A DNA stretch of 64,000 nucleotides from Bacillus piscicola (GCF_022458745.1 NZ_JAJJJF010000005.1:1-64000), one strand, 5' to 3'; shown: positions 35,564-44,160, numbered from the stretch's first letter. A program made the numbers and translations. The notes: generated by a model not told the origin, from the sequence alone.

Positions 35564-36460
35564 TTACTTTTTATCTGGTGTTTGGACCCAATCTTCATAG
35601 GAAGATTCCTTCATATTGATCTTGGCTTCTTCTCTTAGCTCCTGCATAACTTCTTCCCCTGATTTCGCTTGTTCTTGTCGCATTGTCTCTTCAATATCTT
35701 TCTCAAGCTTTTTATAGGTATCTTTTTTATCAAGCACTTCGATGACATGATAGCCGTTTTCTGTTTTGACAGGCTCACTTATTTCGCCAGGCTCGAGTGA
35801 AAAGGCAGCCTTCTCAAATTCCTCTACCATTTCCCCGCGACGAAAAGTACCAAGATCTCCCCCGTTCTCAGCAGAACCAGGATCCTTAGAATACTTCTCG
35901 GCAAGCTTTACAAACTCCTCGCCGTCTTTCAGCTTATTTATTACCTTATTGGCTGTTTCTTTATCTTCCACAAGAATGTGACGTGCTTTTACAGCCTCTA
36001 AGCTCTTTTTATTTTCTTTGTAATATTCTTTCTTATCTTTTTCCGTTATTTCTACATCAGCTGTCGCTAGTTGTTCAAGCACAAGCTGTGGTTTAATCAC
36101 TTCCGTTTTGAACTCTTCAATCGAGTCAACAGGAAGTTGAAATTGTGTTTGCATCATGGTTAACAATTGTTCGTTATCTTCCAAACCATAGTTCTCTTTG
36201 AATGATTCCAATTCTTTATCAATAGTTTTACTATCAATGCCGAGCTCTTCGGCCTTATCTTCGATGATGACACTGTTAACCATATCGTTAAGAATTTGCT
36301 TTCCGAAACGATCTTTTAATTCACCGACAAATTCATCTTCAGTAAGGTTTGTTTTGTTAACTTCCACAATTGTTTTACTGTTATCTGCTGCTTGGTCGTC
36401 ACTGCACGCAGTGAGAAGTAATGCTGTCGATAATCCCACAGCAAGAATTAATTTGTTCAT
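35564..36460 (-). CDS. prsA: foldase lipoprotein PrsA
   Basis: Extracytoplasmic peptidyl-prolyl cis-trans isomerase lipoprotein that folds secreted proteins at the membrane-wall interface. Signal peptide with lipobox 'LLTAC' (lipid Cys at about 19). The SurA-like N-terminal chaperone part is followed by a parvulin domain (about 140-235) with 'ARHILVEDKETA', 'GGDLGTFRRGEMVEEFE' and 'GYHVIEVLD'. 298 aa from ATG 36460; GTG 36466 is closer to AAGGGG and less likely. Its neighbour is the CssRS-like pair. Hpr, a repressor of prsA-region functions in some Bacilli, is encoded 2 kb away. Confidence 0.96.
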   Translation of the reverse strand: MNKLILAVGLSTALLLTACSDDQAADNSKTIVEVNKTNLTEDEFVGELKDRFGKQILNDMVNSVIIEDKAEELGIDSKTIDKELESFKENYGLEDNEQLLTMMQTQFQLPVDSIEEFKTEVIKPQLVLEQLATADVEITEKDKKEYYKENKKSLEAVKARHILVEDKETANKVINKLKDGEEFVKLAEKYSKDPGSAENGGDLGTFRRGEMVEEFEKAAFSLEPGEISEPVKTENGYHVIEVLDKKDTYKKLEKDIEETMRQEQAKSGEEVMQELREEAKINMKESSYEDWVQTPDKK

Positions 36461-36608
36461 TGACACCCAACCCCTTCAAGTAATTAACCACGAACAGACA
36501 TATCATATCATAGAAAATAGTAAAATGAAAAATCAATTTTAAAAAAAAGTAAACAAACTGAGCTGCTATTACATAGGATGTTTTAGAAAATCAATAGGGG
36601 GTGCTGGA

Positions 36609-36692
36609 ATGTCTGGAGGATATTACGGAGGCTTCGCGCTAATCGTAGTGCTTTTTATATTGCTTATTATTGTAGGAGCTTCTTGGTATTAA
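36609..36692 (+). CDS. YjcZ family sporulation protein (27 aa)
   Basis: ATG start with GGGGGTGCTGG upstream; stop TAA. The peptide starts 'MSGGYYGGFALIVVLFIL' and ends in 'GASWY', the characteristic Gly/Tyr head, single hydrophobic helix and aromatic end of the YjcZ family. Members are tiny membrane peptides of spores, usually multi-copy. Followed by a hairpin terminator. Confidence 0.88.
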   Translation: MSGGYYGGFALIVVLFILLIIVGASWY

Positions 36693-36713
36693 TAATTGGC
36701 CACTCCAATATAA

Positions 36714-36742
36714 AGCTTTCCTGGCTTCTATCCAGGAAAGCT
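36714..36742. terminator. terminator between the yjcZ-type gene and the minus-strand 60-aa gene
   Basis: Eleven-bp stem AGCTTTCCTGG / CCAGGAAAGCT with a 7-nt loop; followed by GTTTATG on plus and TTATATTGG on minus. Confidence 0.75.
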
Positions 36743-36788
36743 GTTTATGTTGATGACAGTGAGCATAGATACTATCGGACAAGACCTA

Positions 36789-36971
36789 TCAAACAGACCA
36801 TATCTCTATATAAGTTGATACACATAAAATCGTTATTAATATGTTAATGGTTCTAAAGATTTTGGGCTGGCGTTCGTCGGGAATTTCTTTTTGTGTGCAC
36901 AGCGCATTTGTCATGGAATTAATGATAAAAAAATAAATAACTGCGAATAGAATAAAAGATACAGCGAACAT
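36789..36971 (-). CDS. small two-helix membrane protein (60 aa)
   Basis: ATG 36971 is preceded by GGGGGAAAAATC; an in-frame GTG at 37004 has only a weak GATAAG. Two membrane segments (about 3-19 and 42-58) flank a short charged loop with 'CTQKEIPDERQPK'. No family recognised. Monocistronic and divergent from the ypmS-like gene. Confidence 0.65.
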   Translation of the reverse strand: MFAVSFILFAVIYFFIINSMTNALCTQKEIPDERQPKIFRTINILITILCVSTYIEIWSV

Positions 36972-37103
36972 GATTTTTCCCCCAATACCTTGTGTCTCTT
37001 TCACCTTATCAAAAGTTTATGTAAAAAGATAGTTTTTTTGCTAGCTGAAAAAGGAAGAAGGATGCATAATAAATGAGAAGACAGAAAGAGCAGGTGCGTC
37101 ATA

Positions 37104-37685
37104 ATGGTGAAAAAAAATAAGAATATCTGGAAAACGTTATTCGTCACGCTGGTTTCTCTTCAAGTGTTGCTTGTCCTTTTCCTGTTTTTTATTGTGTCGA
37201 GCCCCGCAGAAAAGGACGAGAAGAAGGTAGCAGAGCATTCTGCCGAAGAAACCGGATTTCAGGAATACTTTTCTGTACATATGACAAAAGAACAGCTGAG
37301 CCGGTTGATCAATGACCAAATGGACCAGGGCATGGATATCCGGATAACGAATCAGCATATACGCGTTTCTGCGTCCTACCACTTTTTAGGTAGGGCGGTA
37401 AAGGCAGCAATGGAGTTTCAGCCAAAAGCTCTAGAAAACGGGGATATTGTTTTGCATGAACAATCTGTTACCGTCGGAGGATTGGCTATTCCAGGCGCCA
37501 CGGTGCTGTCCTTGGTGGACTCGCAGAGTGAGTTGCCTGACTATGTAGACGTACAGCCAGCAGACAAGCAAATTTATATTCAGATGGCAAAGATTGAGAT
37601 CGCTAACCAATATGCAGTAAAAGTAAAAAGGCTTGACCTAAAGAAAAATGACATTTATCTAATGGTCGGAAAACGCGAAGAATAA
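37104..37685 (+). CDS. YpmS-like protein (DUF2140)
   Basis: The 193-aa protein has an N-terminal membrane helix (about 11-31) and a DUF2140 extracytoplasmic domain: 'HMTKEQLSRLIND', 'FQPKALENGDIVLHEQSV', 'IPGATVLSLV' and 'PADKQIYIQM'. B. subtilis YpmS has the same layout; function unknown, perhaps wall-associated. ATG start with GAGCAGGTG. A bidirectional terminator separates it from the convergent DUF3267 gene. Confidence 0.82.
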   Translation: MVKKNKNIWKTLFVTLVSLQVLLVLFLFFIVSSPAEKDEKKVAEHSAEETGFQEYFSVHMTKEQLSRLINDQMDQGMDIRITNQHIRVSASYHFLGRAVKAAMEFQPKALENGDIVLHEQSVTVGGLAIPGATVLSLVDSQSELPDYVDVQPADKQIYIQMAKIEIANQYAVKVKRLDLKKNDIYLMVGKREE

Positions 37686-37709
37686 AGCAGCCATTACATT
37701 GGCTGCTTT
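37684..37709. terminator. bidirectional terminator, ypmS-like / DUF3267
   Basis: Ten-bp stem AAAGCAGCCA / TGGCTGCTTT. It overlaps the 3' end of the DUF3267 gene. Confidence 0.75.
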
Positions 37710-38242
37710 AGCAAGATATCAAGACTGTTTTGTTTTTGTTCAATAAGTGAGTCGCGCGGTGCCCCTAACAATTGCTTTACATAGATGAAATCATAGACTC
37801 CAAGTCCTGTGTTAAAAGCAAGCACCAGTAAAAAAAAGTGCATGTAGGAAGGAAATAAAAAGGCTCCCAACAGTGAAACCAACCCTGCAAAAACAGTAGG
37901 GAAGAGAATCGCAAGTAAATAAGTGTTACGGTTTATCGGTTTTTTCGATTCTTTTGTGATACGTGGTAGAATTTTTATTTTACTATGGTGGGCATGTAAT
38001 TTGACTCGAACTCCTGCACACCATAAAGGAACAATGCTCAAAAGCGTGTGAAAGGGAAACAATAATGTGAAAAAGAGACACGTTTGCAGTAAACCGACCT
38101 CAGCATAATGAACATCGTTATGATAGAAACTAAAGAATAAATAAGAGACTACAAAAACTCCGATCATACTGCTTATTGAATAAAGCGTCAGTTTGGAAGT
38201 ATGATAGTCTTTCTTTACATTGATCGATTTCCAGCAATTCAT
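37694..38242 (-). CDS. DUF3267-like membrane protein
   Basis: A 182-aa protein with about four membrane segments. The C-terminal 'AFNTGLGVYDFIYVKQLLGAPRDSLIEQ' region (about 142-169) fits the DUF3267 family, described as putative zincin-like membrane proteins. The expected HExxH-type site is not visible: the corresponding helix reads 'FPFHTLLSIVPLW'. ATG 38242 behind GAAAGGGGGAA; the TTG at 38248 is less likely. In B. subtilis the prsA-hpr interval holds yhaK, yhaJ and yhaI; I cannot say which, if any, corresponds. Confidence 0.65.
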   Translation of the reverse strand: MNCWKSINVKKDYHTSKLTLYSISSMIGVFVVSYLFFSFYHNDVHYAEVGLLQTCLFFTLLFPFHTLLSIVPLWCAGVRVKLHAHHSKIKILPRITKESKKPINRNTYLLAILFPTVFAGLVSLLGAFLFPSYMHFFLLVLAFNTGLGVYDFIYVKQLLGAPRDSLIEQKQNSLDILLKQPM

Positions 38243-38383
38243 AATCAATTCCCCCTTTCCACTTCTAAGTGATTAATTTAATCCTTCCAAGGAGAAAAAT
38301 CAATAGGTTTAAGAAAAATAGTCAGAAGAAAATACATTTCGACAATTGTCACGCGTTTTCGCTACAGAAAAGTTGTTAAGCAC

Positions 38384-38418
38384 AAAAAAAGCCGAAACGC
38401 AGTGGTCGGCTTTTTTTG
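38384..38418. terminator. terminator of hpr
   Basis: Stem AAAAAAAGCCGA / TCGGCTTTTTTT; the A/T tracts make it functional in both directions. Confidence 0.9.
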
Positions 38419-38424
38419 TGCAAA

Positions 38425-38988
38425 TTATTTAGATGGGATGATCGGTGTGAGGGTTCCGTCTTCTTCCGTAAACTCTTTTTCAAACATGAATAAAGACTTT
38501 TCAAACATTTCCATAAACTCTTCTCCGTAAATGTGGCGGATAATAGCAGTTACTTCCATGAAATCGGGAAATTTTCCATAGACTTCCTTCATAGGTAAAG
38601 CACTATTATATATACTATATGTGTCCTGTTTATACACCTTTAGTGTTTCAATAAACAGCTCGTCTCCTTTTTCGGTCAGTTCAATGTAAGTATTTCGCTT
38701 GTCATTTGCTTTTTTGGAAAAGGATAATAGCCCTCTTTCTTCGAGTTTTTTGGAAAAATTAAATGCCGTTGAAACGTGCATCACTCCGAATTTGGCAACA
38801 TCTGAAATGGAGGCACCTTGTTTATGGAAAGCAATCCAAAGAATTTGATGTTCATTGATGTTAAGACCATATGGTTTGATCCATTCCTGCCAATCTTTTT
38901 CAATGGACTTCCACATTGCTTTCGTTAACTGTGCCATTTTAAGGCTGAACAACATGGATTGTTTAGTAGACAGGGAAATGTTATCCAC
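38425..38988 (-). CDS. hpr: transition-state regulator Hpr (ScoC), MarR family
   Basis: DNA-binding repressor of protease, motility and sporulation genes during the transition state. 187 aa with a winged helix and nearly exact family segments '[18 protein letters not shown]', '[18 protein letters not shown]' and '[14 protein letters not shown]'. The frame is open to 39024, but GAAAGGAGGAG lies 9 nt before GTG 38988, so GTG is used. It follows yhaH on the same strand. Two near-consensus Hpr boxes lie upstream of yhaH, hinting at autoregulation. Confidence 0.95.
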   Translation of the reverse strand: MDNISLSTKQSMLFSLKMAQLTKAMWKSIEKDWQEWIKPYGLNINEHQILWIAFHKQGASISDVAKFGVMHVSTAFNFSKKLEERGLLSFSKKANDKRNTYIELTEKGDELFIETLKVYKQDTYSIYNSALPMKEVYGKFPDFMEVTAIIRHIYGEEFMEMFEKSLFMFEKEFTEEDGTLTPIIPSK

Positions 38989-39047
38989 GCTTATGCTCTC
39001 CTCCTTTCGTGGTCTGTAAAACAAAAATCTGCTCCGAACAGTACGTA

Positions 39048-39407
39048 CTAGTCATCACTTTGGCTGCGTGCTCTTTCATTTAATTCTGTAATGGCGTCAG
39101 ATAGTTCTTGCACTTGTTCTTGAATAGCGGCAACTTCTGGTTCGACTTCTTCTTTATAACGGCTGTATGTTTTTTTCATTTCTTCTGTGAGGTTCTCTAC
39201 TGCTTCAAGACCTTCAAGGGCGGCATATTGCCAATTTTCTGTAGCGACTTTTCCTTTCTTTAGAGCTGTCCGATTCAATGATTTCCAATCAAAATCGCGG
39301 ATGGTCGTTCTCATTTCGCTTCCTGGCGCCGGTGCGAAAATTAAAGCCGAAAGGCCTCCCGCCACCAGTCCGGTAAATAGACCGGAAAGCAGTGATCTAC
39401 AATCCAT
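39048..39407 (-). CDS. yhaH: YhaH, YtxH-domain protein
   Basis: A 119-aa protein with an N-terminal Gly/Ala-rich membrane helix (about 5-26) containing '[20 protein letters not shown]', the YtxH hallmark, followed by a soluble helical part (about 60-115). It is likely a single-pass inner-face protein, probably stress or sporulation related. ATG start with AAAGGATCG at a slightly long spacing. Same position, upstream of hpr, as in B. subtilis. Confidence 0.88.
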   Translation of the reverse strand: MDCRSLLSGLFTGLVAGGLSALIFAPAPGSEMRTTIRDFDWKSLNRTALKKGKVATENWQYAALEGLEAVENLTEEMKKTYSRYKEEVEPEVAAIQEQVQELSDAITELNERARSQSDD

Positions 39408-39448
39408 ATTTTCATCGATCCTTTCTCTTGTGGTCCACAGATGATCTT

Positions 39449-39483
39449 AATATTTTAAAATATTATACTTTTATAATAGTATA
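39449..39483 (-). promoter_or_regulatory. candidate Hpr boxes and palindrome upstream of yhaH
   Basis: AATATTATA (39459-39467) and AATAGTATA (39475-39483) each match the Hpr consensus RATANTATY at 8 of 9 positions. They overlap a perfect 16-bp palindrome AATATTTTAAAATATT (39449-39464). The region is very AT-rich, so chance matches are possible. Confidence 0.4.
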
Positions 39484-39540
39484 GAGAAAAAAAGTTTCTT
39501 TGTATAGAGGGATTTGGGTGATTTTTCAGAATTTAAAACA

Positions 39541-39571
39541 AAACTGTCTGTGAGACAGACACAGACAGTTT
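39541..39571 (-). terminator. terminator of serC
   Basis: Twelve-bp stem AAACTGTCTGTG / CACAGACAGTTT; on the minus strand it is followed by TGTTTTAAATT. Confidence 0.85.
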
Positions 39572-39611
39572 GTTTGACGGAAAGCAACCTTTCCTCATGA
39601 GTAAAGAACTT

Positions 39612-40697
39612 TTATGAATTGTTTTTTTGGAAATTGGTCATAAATTCCTGTAATGCCTGGCAGGACTCTAGTGATACGGCATTATAAATAGAGGCTCTAC
39701 ACCCGCCAACAGACCGGTGACCGTTGAGACCTACAAAACCAGCTTCCTTCGCTTCTTTGAGAAATTTAGCATTCAACTCTTCGGTTTTGAGGTTGAATGT
39801 GACGTTCATAGAGGAACGGCTGTCTTTTTCAGCGTGTCCTTGATAAAAGCCAGCACTTTTATCAATGGTATCGTACAGTAGACGAGCCTTCTTCGCGTTT
39901 CGTTCTTCCATGCCGGCAGCTCCGCCATTTTCCTTGACCCAGTGCAACACCTTGTTCAGGATGTAGATCGCAAATGTGGGCGGTGTATGGTATAAAGAAT
40001 TTTTATCAGCGTGTGTCTTGTAGCGAAGTAGTGTCGGAACGTGCTCGGGTACGTGTTTCAGTAAATCTTTCTTTATAATCACGAGTGTGACCCCGGAAGG
40101 ACCGAGGTTTTTTTGAGCACCGGCGTATATCATCGAAAAGTGCTCGACAGGAACAGGACGGCTTAAAATGTCACTGGACATATCTACTATCAGGGGACTA
40201 GTTGGTTTAATGTCAAAGTCCTGCCACTGTGTACCGTAAATTGTGTTGTTAGATGTAAGGTGGACGTACGCATCGCTGTCATTAAACGAAATAGAATCCT
40301 TATTGGGAATGTAGGTGTAATTGCTTTCTTTAGAAGAGGCGCCGCTTGTAGTATTTCCAACATAATTTGCTTCTTTGATGGCTTTTTCAGACCAGGAACC
40401 GGTTAATATATAATTGGCGGTTTTGTCTTTTGAAAGAAAATTCATTGGAATCATAGAAAATTGCAAGCTTGCGCCGCCTTGCATTAACAGCACTTCATAC
40501 TGATCGGGAATCGCTAATAACTCTTTTATTAAGGTAATAGCTTCATTATGTACCTGTTCGTAGTCCGGGCCGCGGTGACTCAGTTCCATAACAGACATAC
40601 CAGTGTTGTTAAAGTTAAGCATCTCTTCTTGTGCCTGTTGCAGCACTTTAAGGGGGAGGGCAGCTGGCCCGGCGTTAAAGTTGTGTGCTCGCTTCAT
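39612..40697 (-). CDS. serC: phosphoserine aminotransferase SerC
   Basis: PLP-dependent transamination of 3-phosphohydroxypyruvate in serine synthesis. 361 aa from ATG 40697, which has AAGGAG; the in-frame extension to 40718 is not used. 'HNFNAGPAALPLKVLQQ' N-terminus, PLP Lys in 'YAGAQKNLGPSGVT' (about 198) and 'GHRSVGGCRASIYNAVS' near the C-terminus are standard. It lies 22 nt downstream of hit on the same strand and is probably cotranscribed. Confidence 0.96.
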   Translation of the reverse strand: MKRAHNFNAGPAALPLKVLQQAQEEMLNFNNTGMSVMELSHRGPDYEQVHNEAITLIKELLAIPDQYEVLLMQGGASLQFSMIPMNFLSKDKTANYILTGSWSEKAIKEANYVGNTTSGASSKESNYTYIPNKDSISFNDSDAYVHLTSNNTIYGTQWQDFDIKPTSPLIVDMSSDILSRPVPVEHFSMIYAGAQKNLGPSGVTLVIIKKDLLKHVPEHVPTLLRYKTHADKNSLYHTPPTFAIYILNKVLHWVKENGGAAGMEERNAKKARLLYDTIDKSAGFYQGHAEKDSRSSMNVTFNLKTEELNAKFLKEAKEAGFVGLNGHRSVGGCRASIYNAVSLESCQALQEFMTNFQKNNS

Positions 40698-40719
40698 AAA
40701 ATATTCGCTCCTTGTCATA

Positions 40720-41154
40720 TTAGTCTTTTAGACGGTTTTGAATGCGTTTGCCGATATTCTCGAGATCTTCGCGTGAATAGTTCTCGCTGTTATCGCGGAA
40801 TGAGTGCTTAAACCCATCGTCGCTTCCATAGCGGGGCAGAAAGTGAAGATGATAATGGAATACATCCTGGGACGCTGGCTTTCCGTTATTATTAACGAGA
40901 TTCAAGCCTCCAGGCTGAAATTCATCCTTGATAGCGTTGGCGATTTTTGGCGCGACGCTGAATAAGTGAGAAGCCATCTCTGTTGTCAGCTCAAAAATGT
41001 CTTTTTGGTGGTCCTTTGGAATTAACAAAGTATGACCTTTCGTTACTTGTCCAATATCGACAAACGCAAGTACGTGTTCGTCTTCGTAAACGATGGAAGC
41101 TGGAATTTCGCGGTTGACAATCTTACAAAAAATGCAATTTTCTTCATGGCTCAT
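40720..41154 (-). CDS. hit: HIT family nucleotide-binding protein Hit
   Basis: A 144-aa dinucleotide/nucleoside-phosphoramidate hydrolase-type protein. N-terminal zinc pair 'CIFCKI' and the histidine triad 'HYHLHFLP' (about 97-104) are present. ATG start. It is divergent from ecsA, the conserved Bacillus hit-ecs arrangement. The exact substrate is unknown. Confidence 0.94.
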   Translation of the reverse strand: MSHEENCIFCKIVNREIPASIVYEDEHVLAFVDIGQVTKGHTLLIPKDHQKDIFELTTEMASHLFSVAPKIANAIKDEFQPGGLNLVNNNGKPASQDVFHYHLHFLPRYGSDDGFKHSFRDNSENYSREDLENIGKRIQNRLKD

Positions 41155-41176
41155 ACTATCCCTGCTTTCCTGTAGA

Positions 41177-41206
41177 ATTGTATTTGTTTAAACAAAAAGG
41201 ATGCAA
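41177..41206 (-). promoter_or_regulatory. hit-serC promoter with palindrome in the spacer
   Basis: On the minus strand TTGCAT, an 18-nt spacer and TACAAT form a sigma-A-like promoter upstream of hit. The spacer contains the perfect 14-bp palindrome TTTGTTTAAACAAA (41183-41196), a likely operator position. I cannot assign a regulator. Confidence 0.55.
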
Positions 41207-41405
41207 AAATTGATAGGATATACAAAAAAGTACCAGCGTATGAAACGATTCTTTTATATTTTATCAGTCTGCAGGGACTAAAACAATAAACTCACGAGCG
41301 GGGAGATATACTAGTTGTATCCACAGGCTGTAGTGGCATAAAATAGGGGACGTATAAGAATCATCTTTACACAAACTGCAGGTTTTATAAAAGGAGTATA
41401 TATAC

Positions 41406-42149
41406 ATGAAAGAATTATTGGAGCTAGAAGAGGTTAGTGGTGGCTACAACGTCCACAAACCAGTTTTACACCAGTTAAATTTCAACGTTAAAAAGGGAGA
41501 AATAGTTGGTTTGATCGGTTTGAACGGCGCGGGAAAAAGTACGACTATTAAGCATGTCCTCGGTTTGATGAAGCCGACTAATGGAAATATCCTTATTAAT
41601 GGAAGTCGGATACAGGAAGATCCGGAAACATACCGAAAAACGTTTACTTACATTCCGGAGACGCCTATTCTATACGAGGAGCTTACACTTTGGGAACATC
41701 TACGTCTGACTGCTTCCGCTTACGGTATTTCAGAAGCCTCTTTTAAGGAGCGGGTTACGCCGCTCTTACACGAATATCGTATGGAGAAGATGAAGGACTG
41801 GTTTCCGAGCCATTTTTCCAAAGGGATGCGGCAGAAGGTGATGATTATGTGTGCCTTTCTCGTGCAGCCGGAGTTGTATATCGTAGATGAGCCATTCGTC
41901 GGTCTTGATCCTGTCGCTATTAAATCATTGTTAGATATGATGGTAACCATGAAAGAAGAAGGCGCCGGGATTCTAATGTCTACTCACATTTTAGCAACAG
42001 CAGAGCGTTACTGCGATCGTTTTGTACTCTTGCATGAGGGACGGGTAAGACTGCATGGTACATTAGAAGAGCTGCGGGTTCAGGCAGGGCTCCCGCAGGC
42101 AAGGCTCGATGATTTATATATCGAAGTAACTAAAGGGGTAGTAGGATGA
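41406..42149 (+). CDS. ecsA: ABC transporter ATP-binding protein EcsA
   Basis: The 247-aa ATPase has Walker A 'GLNGAGKST', a degenerate signature 'FSKGMRQKVMI' and Walker B 'LYIVDEPFVGLD'. The Ecs transporter affects secretion, competence and regulated proteolysis in Bacillus; its substrate is not settled (peptide export is proposed). ATG behind AAAAGGAG. Overlaps ecsB by ATGA, so translation is coupled. Confidence 0.95.
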   Translation: MKELLELEEVSGGYNVHKPVLHQLNFNVKKGEIVGLIGLNGAGKSTTIKHVLGLMKPTNGNILINGSRIQEDPETYRKTFTYIPETPILYEELTLWEHLRLTASAYGISEASFKERVTPLLHEYRMEKMKDWFPSHFSKGMRQKVMIMCAFLVQPELYIVDEPFVGLDPVAIKSLLDMMVTMKEEGAGILMSTHILATAERYCDRFVLLHEGRVRLHGTLEELRVQAGLPQARLDDLYIEVTKGVVG

Positions 42150-43360
42150 ATGTGACCGAGTTGTGGAAAGAACGCTCGAGAGGGTTTTGGAATGAGGCAA
42201 TTCGCTATCTCCGTTTAATTGGAAACAGTGGATTTATGTTCAGTTTATACGCGCTATTCTTAGCAGGAGGCTATTTTTACCCTTCTTTCATTGAATGGCT
42301 GCCGGATACATTTCCTGCACAGCTTGTGCTTGCCGGTATTTTCACTTATTTATTGACAAGGTGTCCGTTACGAACCTTTCTAAAAAAAGGAGACTTAGTT
42401 TTTCTGCTCCCCCTTGAAACAAAATTAACTGACTACTTCCGTCGTTCTGTTTTTTATTCCACTTTTATGCAGTCTATAAGTATTTCCATCATTTTTCTGT
42501 TGCTGGGTCCGTTATTTCAAGACCGTGTATCCACAGACAGGTCTTATTTATATACGGTGCTGCTAGGACTCTTAATTGCTAATGTGTGGAATAACGTATC
42601 TCGCTGGGGAGAAGTACACCTGCAGGATAAACAAAAGCGAGCGTTTCTTATTTTAGGAAGGACGATAGTGAACGGAGTATTTGCTTATCTCATGTTTGTT
42701 GAGGCTCCTATTTGGTTTCCAGTGGTCGTATTACTCCTCATGGTGTTTCTTTATGTTTTTTATTACCGTCACCTCGGACGCCATTATTTGTTAAATTGGG
42801 AGCTGTTACTGCAGCTGGAGGCAAGAAGGCTTTCGGTCTTTTACCGTTTTGTACAGTCATTTACCGATGTGCCGTATGTAGAAACGGCAGTTAAAAAGCG
42901 GCCGTTGTTATCGAAGCTTGTTGACCGGCTTGTTTGGAAAACAGAAAATGTGTACCTTATCTTGTTTACAAAAGCCTTTACCCGTTCAGGTGAATATTTA
43001 GGAATGTATCTTCGGCTTCTCATTACGGGAGGCTTGGTCATGTATGCATTTCCTAGTGAATGGGTCCGTACGGGCGTTGCCTTATTATTTATTTACATGA
43101 CAAGTGTTCAATTACGAACATTATGGCATCATCTTGATACAACGATTTGGCCTGATCTTTACCCAGTAGCAGGCACTGATAAAAAGAATGCTTTTCAGAA
43201 GCTGGTTACCTTTTTGTTAACTTTACAGACGTTACTATTTTTAATGGTCTACTCATTCGTCAGTTTCTCTATTTTACCAATCGCTATTATTTTGGCTTTT
43301 GGTTTACTTCTTAGTTTCTATTTCCCGATCCGCCATGCCAACCAACTGCAGACATCATAG
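42146..43360 (+). CDS. ecsB: ABC transporter permease EcsB
   Basis: The 404-aa integral membrane partner of EcsA. Hydrophobic segments lie at about 25-45, 55-72, 105-125, 135-150, 170-200, 290-310 and 345-395. 'RLVWKTENVYLILFTKAFTR' is the typical central loop. Starts within the ecsA stop codon. Confidence 0.94.
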   Translation: MNVTELWKERSRGFWNEAIRYLRLIGNSGFMFSLYALFLAGGYFYPSFIEWLPDTFPAQLVLAGIFTYLLTRCPLRTFLKKGDLVFLLPLETKLTDYFRRSVFYSTFMQSISISIIFLLLGPLFQDRVSTDRSYLYTVLLGLLIANVWNNVSRWGEVHLQDKQKRAFLILGRTIVNGVFAYLMFVEAPIWFPVVVLLLMVFLYVFYYRHLGRHYLLNWELLLQLEARRLSVFYRFVQSFTDVPYVETAVKKRPLLSKLVDRLVWKTENVYLILFTKAFTRSGEYLGMYLRLLITGGLVMYAFPSEWVRTGVALLFIYMTSVQLRTLWHHLDTTIWPDLYPVAGTDKKNAFQKLVTFLLTLQTLLFLMVYSFVSFSILPIAIILAFGLLLSFYFPIRHANQLQTS

Positions 43361-43371
43361 GAGAGGTGTTT

Positions 43372-44118
43372 ATGGAAGCATACGAACAGAAAGCATATGA
43401 AGAGGTACAGGTGTGGTTGCGAAAAATGGAGAAGCGAGCCAGTATGAGCCAAGCCTTTGCTAAAAGCATGCAAACGAAAATGAACCGGCTGGTACCAACA
43501 CAAATTCATTCAGCATTAGGCCAAGCGGTCAGACAGATGATTAACGGAGTTCTGAATGGATCGGATTACTTGCCAACTAAAAAACAAACGGAGGCAAAAA
43601 GTTTACAAGAGGCAGATGGACGATTAGAAAATCTAGTCACTGTGTTTCAAAAAGGGGCGGCTGCGGAGGGCGCAGGAACTGGAGCTGGTGGTTTATTACT
43701 AGGAGCGGTTGACTTTCCGTTGCTGCTCGCTTTTAAAATGCGCTTCCTTTTTTCGGCAGCAGGGATTTATGGAGTTGACAGTGCCGACTTGCATGACCGT
43801 TTATACATGCTTTACCTTTTTCAGGTTGCTTTTTCGAGTCCGTCGAAACGCCGGGAAACCGTGGAAATATTGAAAAATTGGTCAACATTAGCCGGGGGAG
43901 ATTCTCAACAATCTCCCGAAGCGATAGAAGTGGATTGGAGCTCGTTTCAGCAGGAATACCGGGATCATATTGATTTTGTTAAACTGCTGCAGTTGATGCC
44001 TGGGTTCGGAGCAGCTGTGGGGGCAGCTGCCAATTATCATTTGCTTGGACAGCTAGGAGAAGCCGCTAAACAAGGTTATCGGTTACATTGGCTGCGGGGG
44101 AAGTATAAAGACTTGTAA
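43372..44118 (+). CDS. ecsC: EcsC family protein
   Basis: A 248-aa protein of the EcsC family with the Gly/Ala-rich helix 'GAAAEGAGTGAGGLLLGAVD' (about 98-117) and a second Ala/Gly-rich segment 'PGFGAAVGAAANYHLLGQL'. It is the third gene of the ecs operon, 11 nt after ecsB. ATG 43372 with GGAGAGG; GTG 43366 is also in frame. Not essential for Ecs function in B. subtilis as far as I recall; role unknown. Confidence 0.92.
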   Translation: MEAYEQKAYEEVQVWLRKMEKRASMSQAFAKSMQTKMNRLVPTQIHSALGQAVRQMINGVLNGSDYLPTKKQTEAKSLQEADGRLENLVTVFQKGAAAEGAGTGAGGLLLGAVDFPLLLAFKMRFLFSAAGIYGVDSADLHDRLYMLYLFQVAFSSPSKRRETVEILKNWSTLAGGDSQQSPEAIEVDWSSFQQEYRDHIDFVKLLQLMPGFGAAVGAAANYHLLGQLGEAAKQGYRLHWLRGKYKDL

Positions 44119-44126
44119 TTAATGTA

Positions 44127-44160
44127 AAAACGGCCGTCTACTAAGAGACAGCCGTTTTTT
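44127..44160. terminator. bidirectional terminator, ecsC / yhaA
   Basis: Stem AACGGCCGTCT / AGACAGCCGTT flanked by A5 and T6. It overlaps the stop codon of the convergent yhaA gene at 44141. Confidence 0.9.

Noticed and set aside
41207-41405. Possible small RNA or riboswitch in the hit-ecsA intergenic region
   Set aside because: No stable multi-stem structure or known riboswitch core could be recognised by eye.
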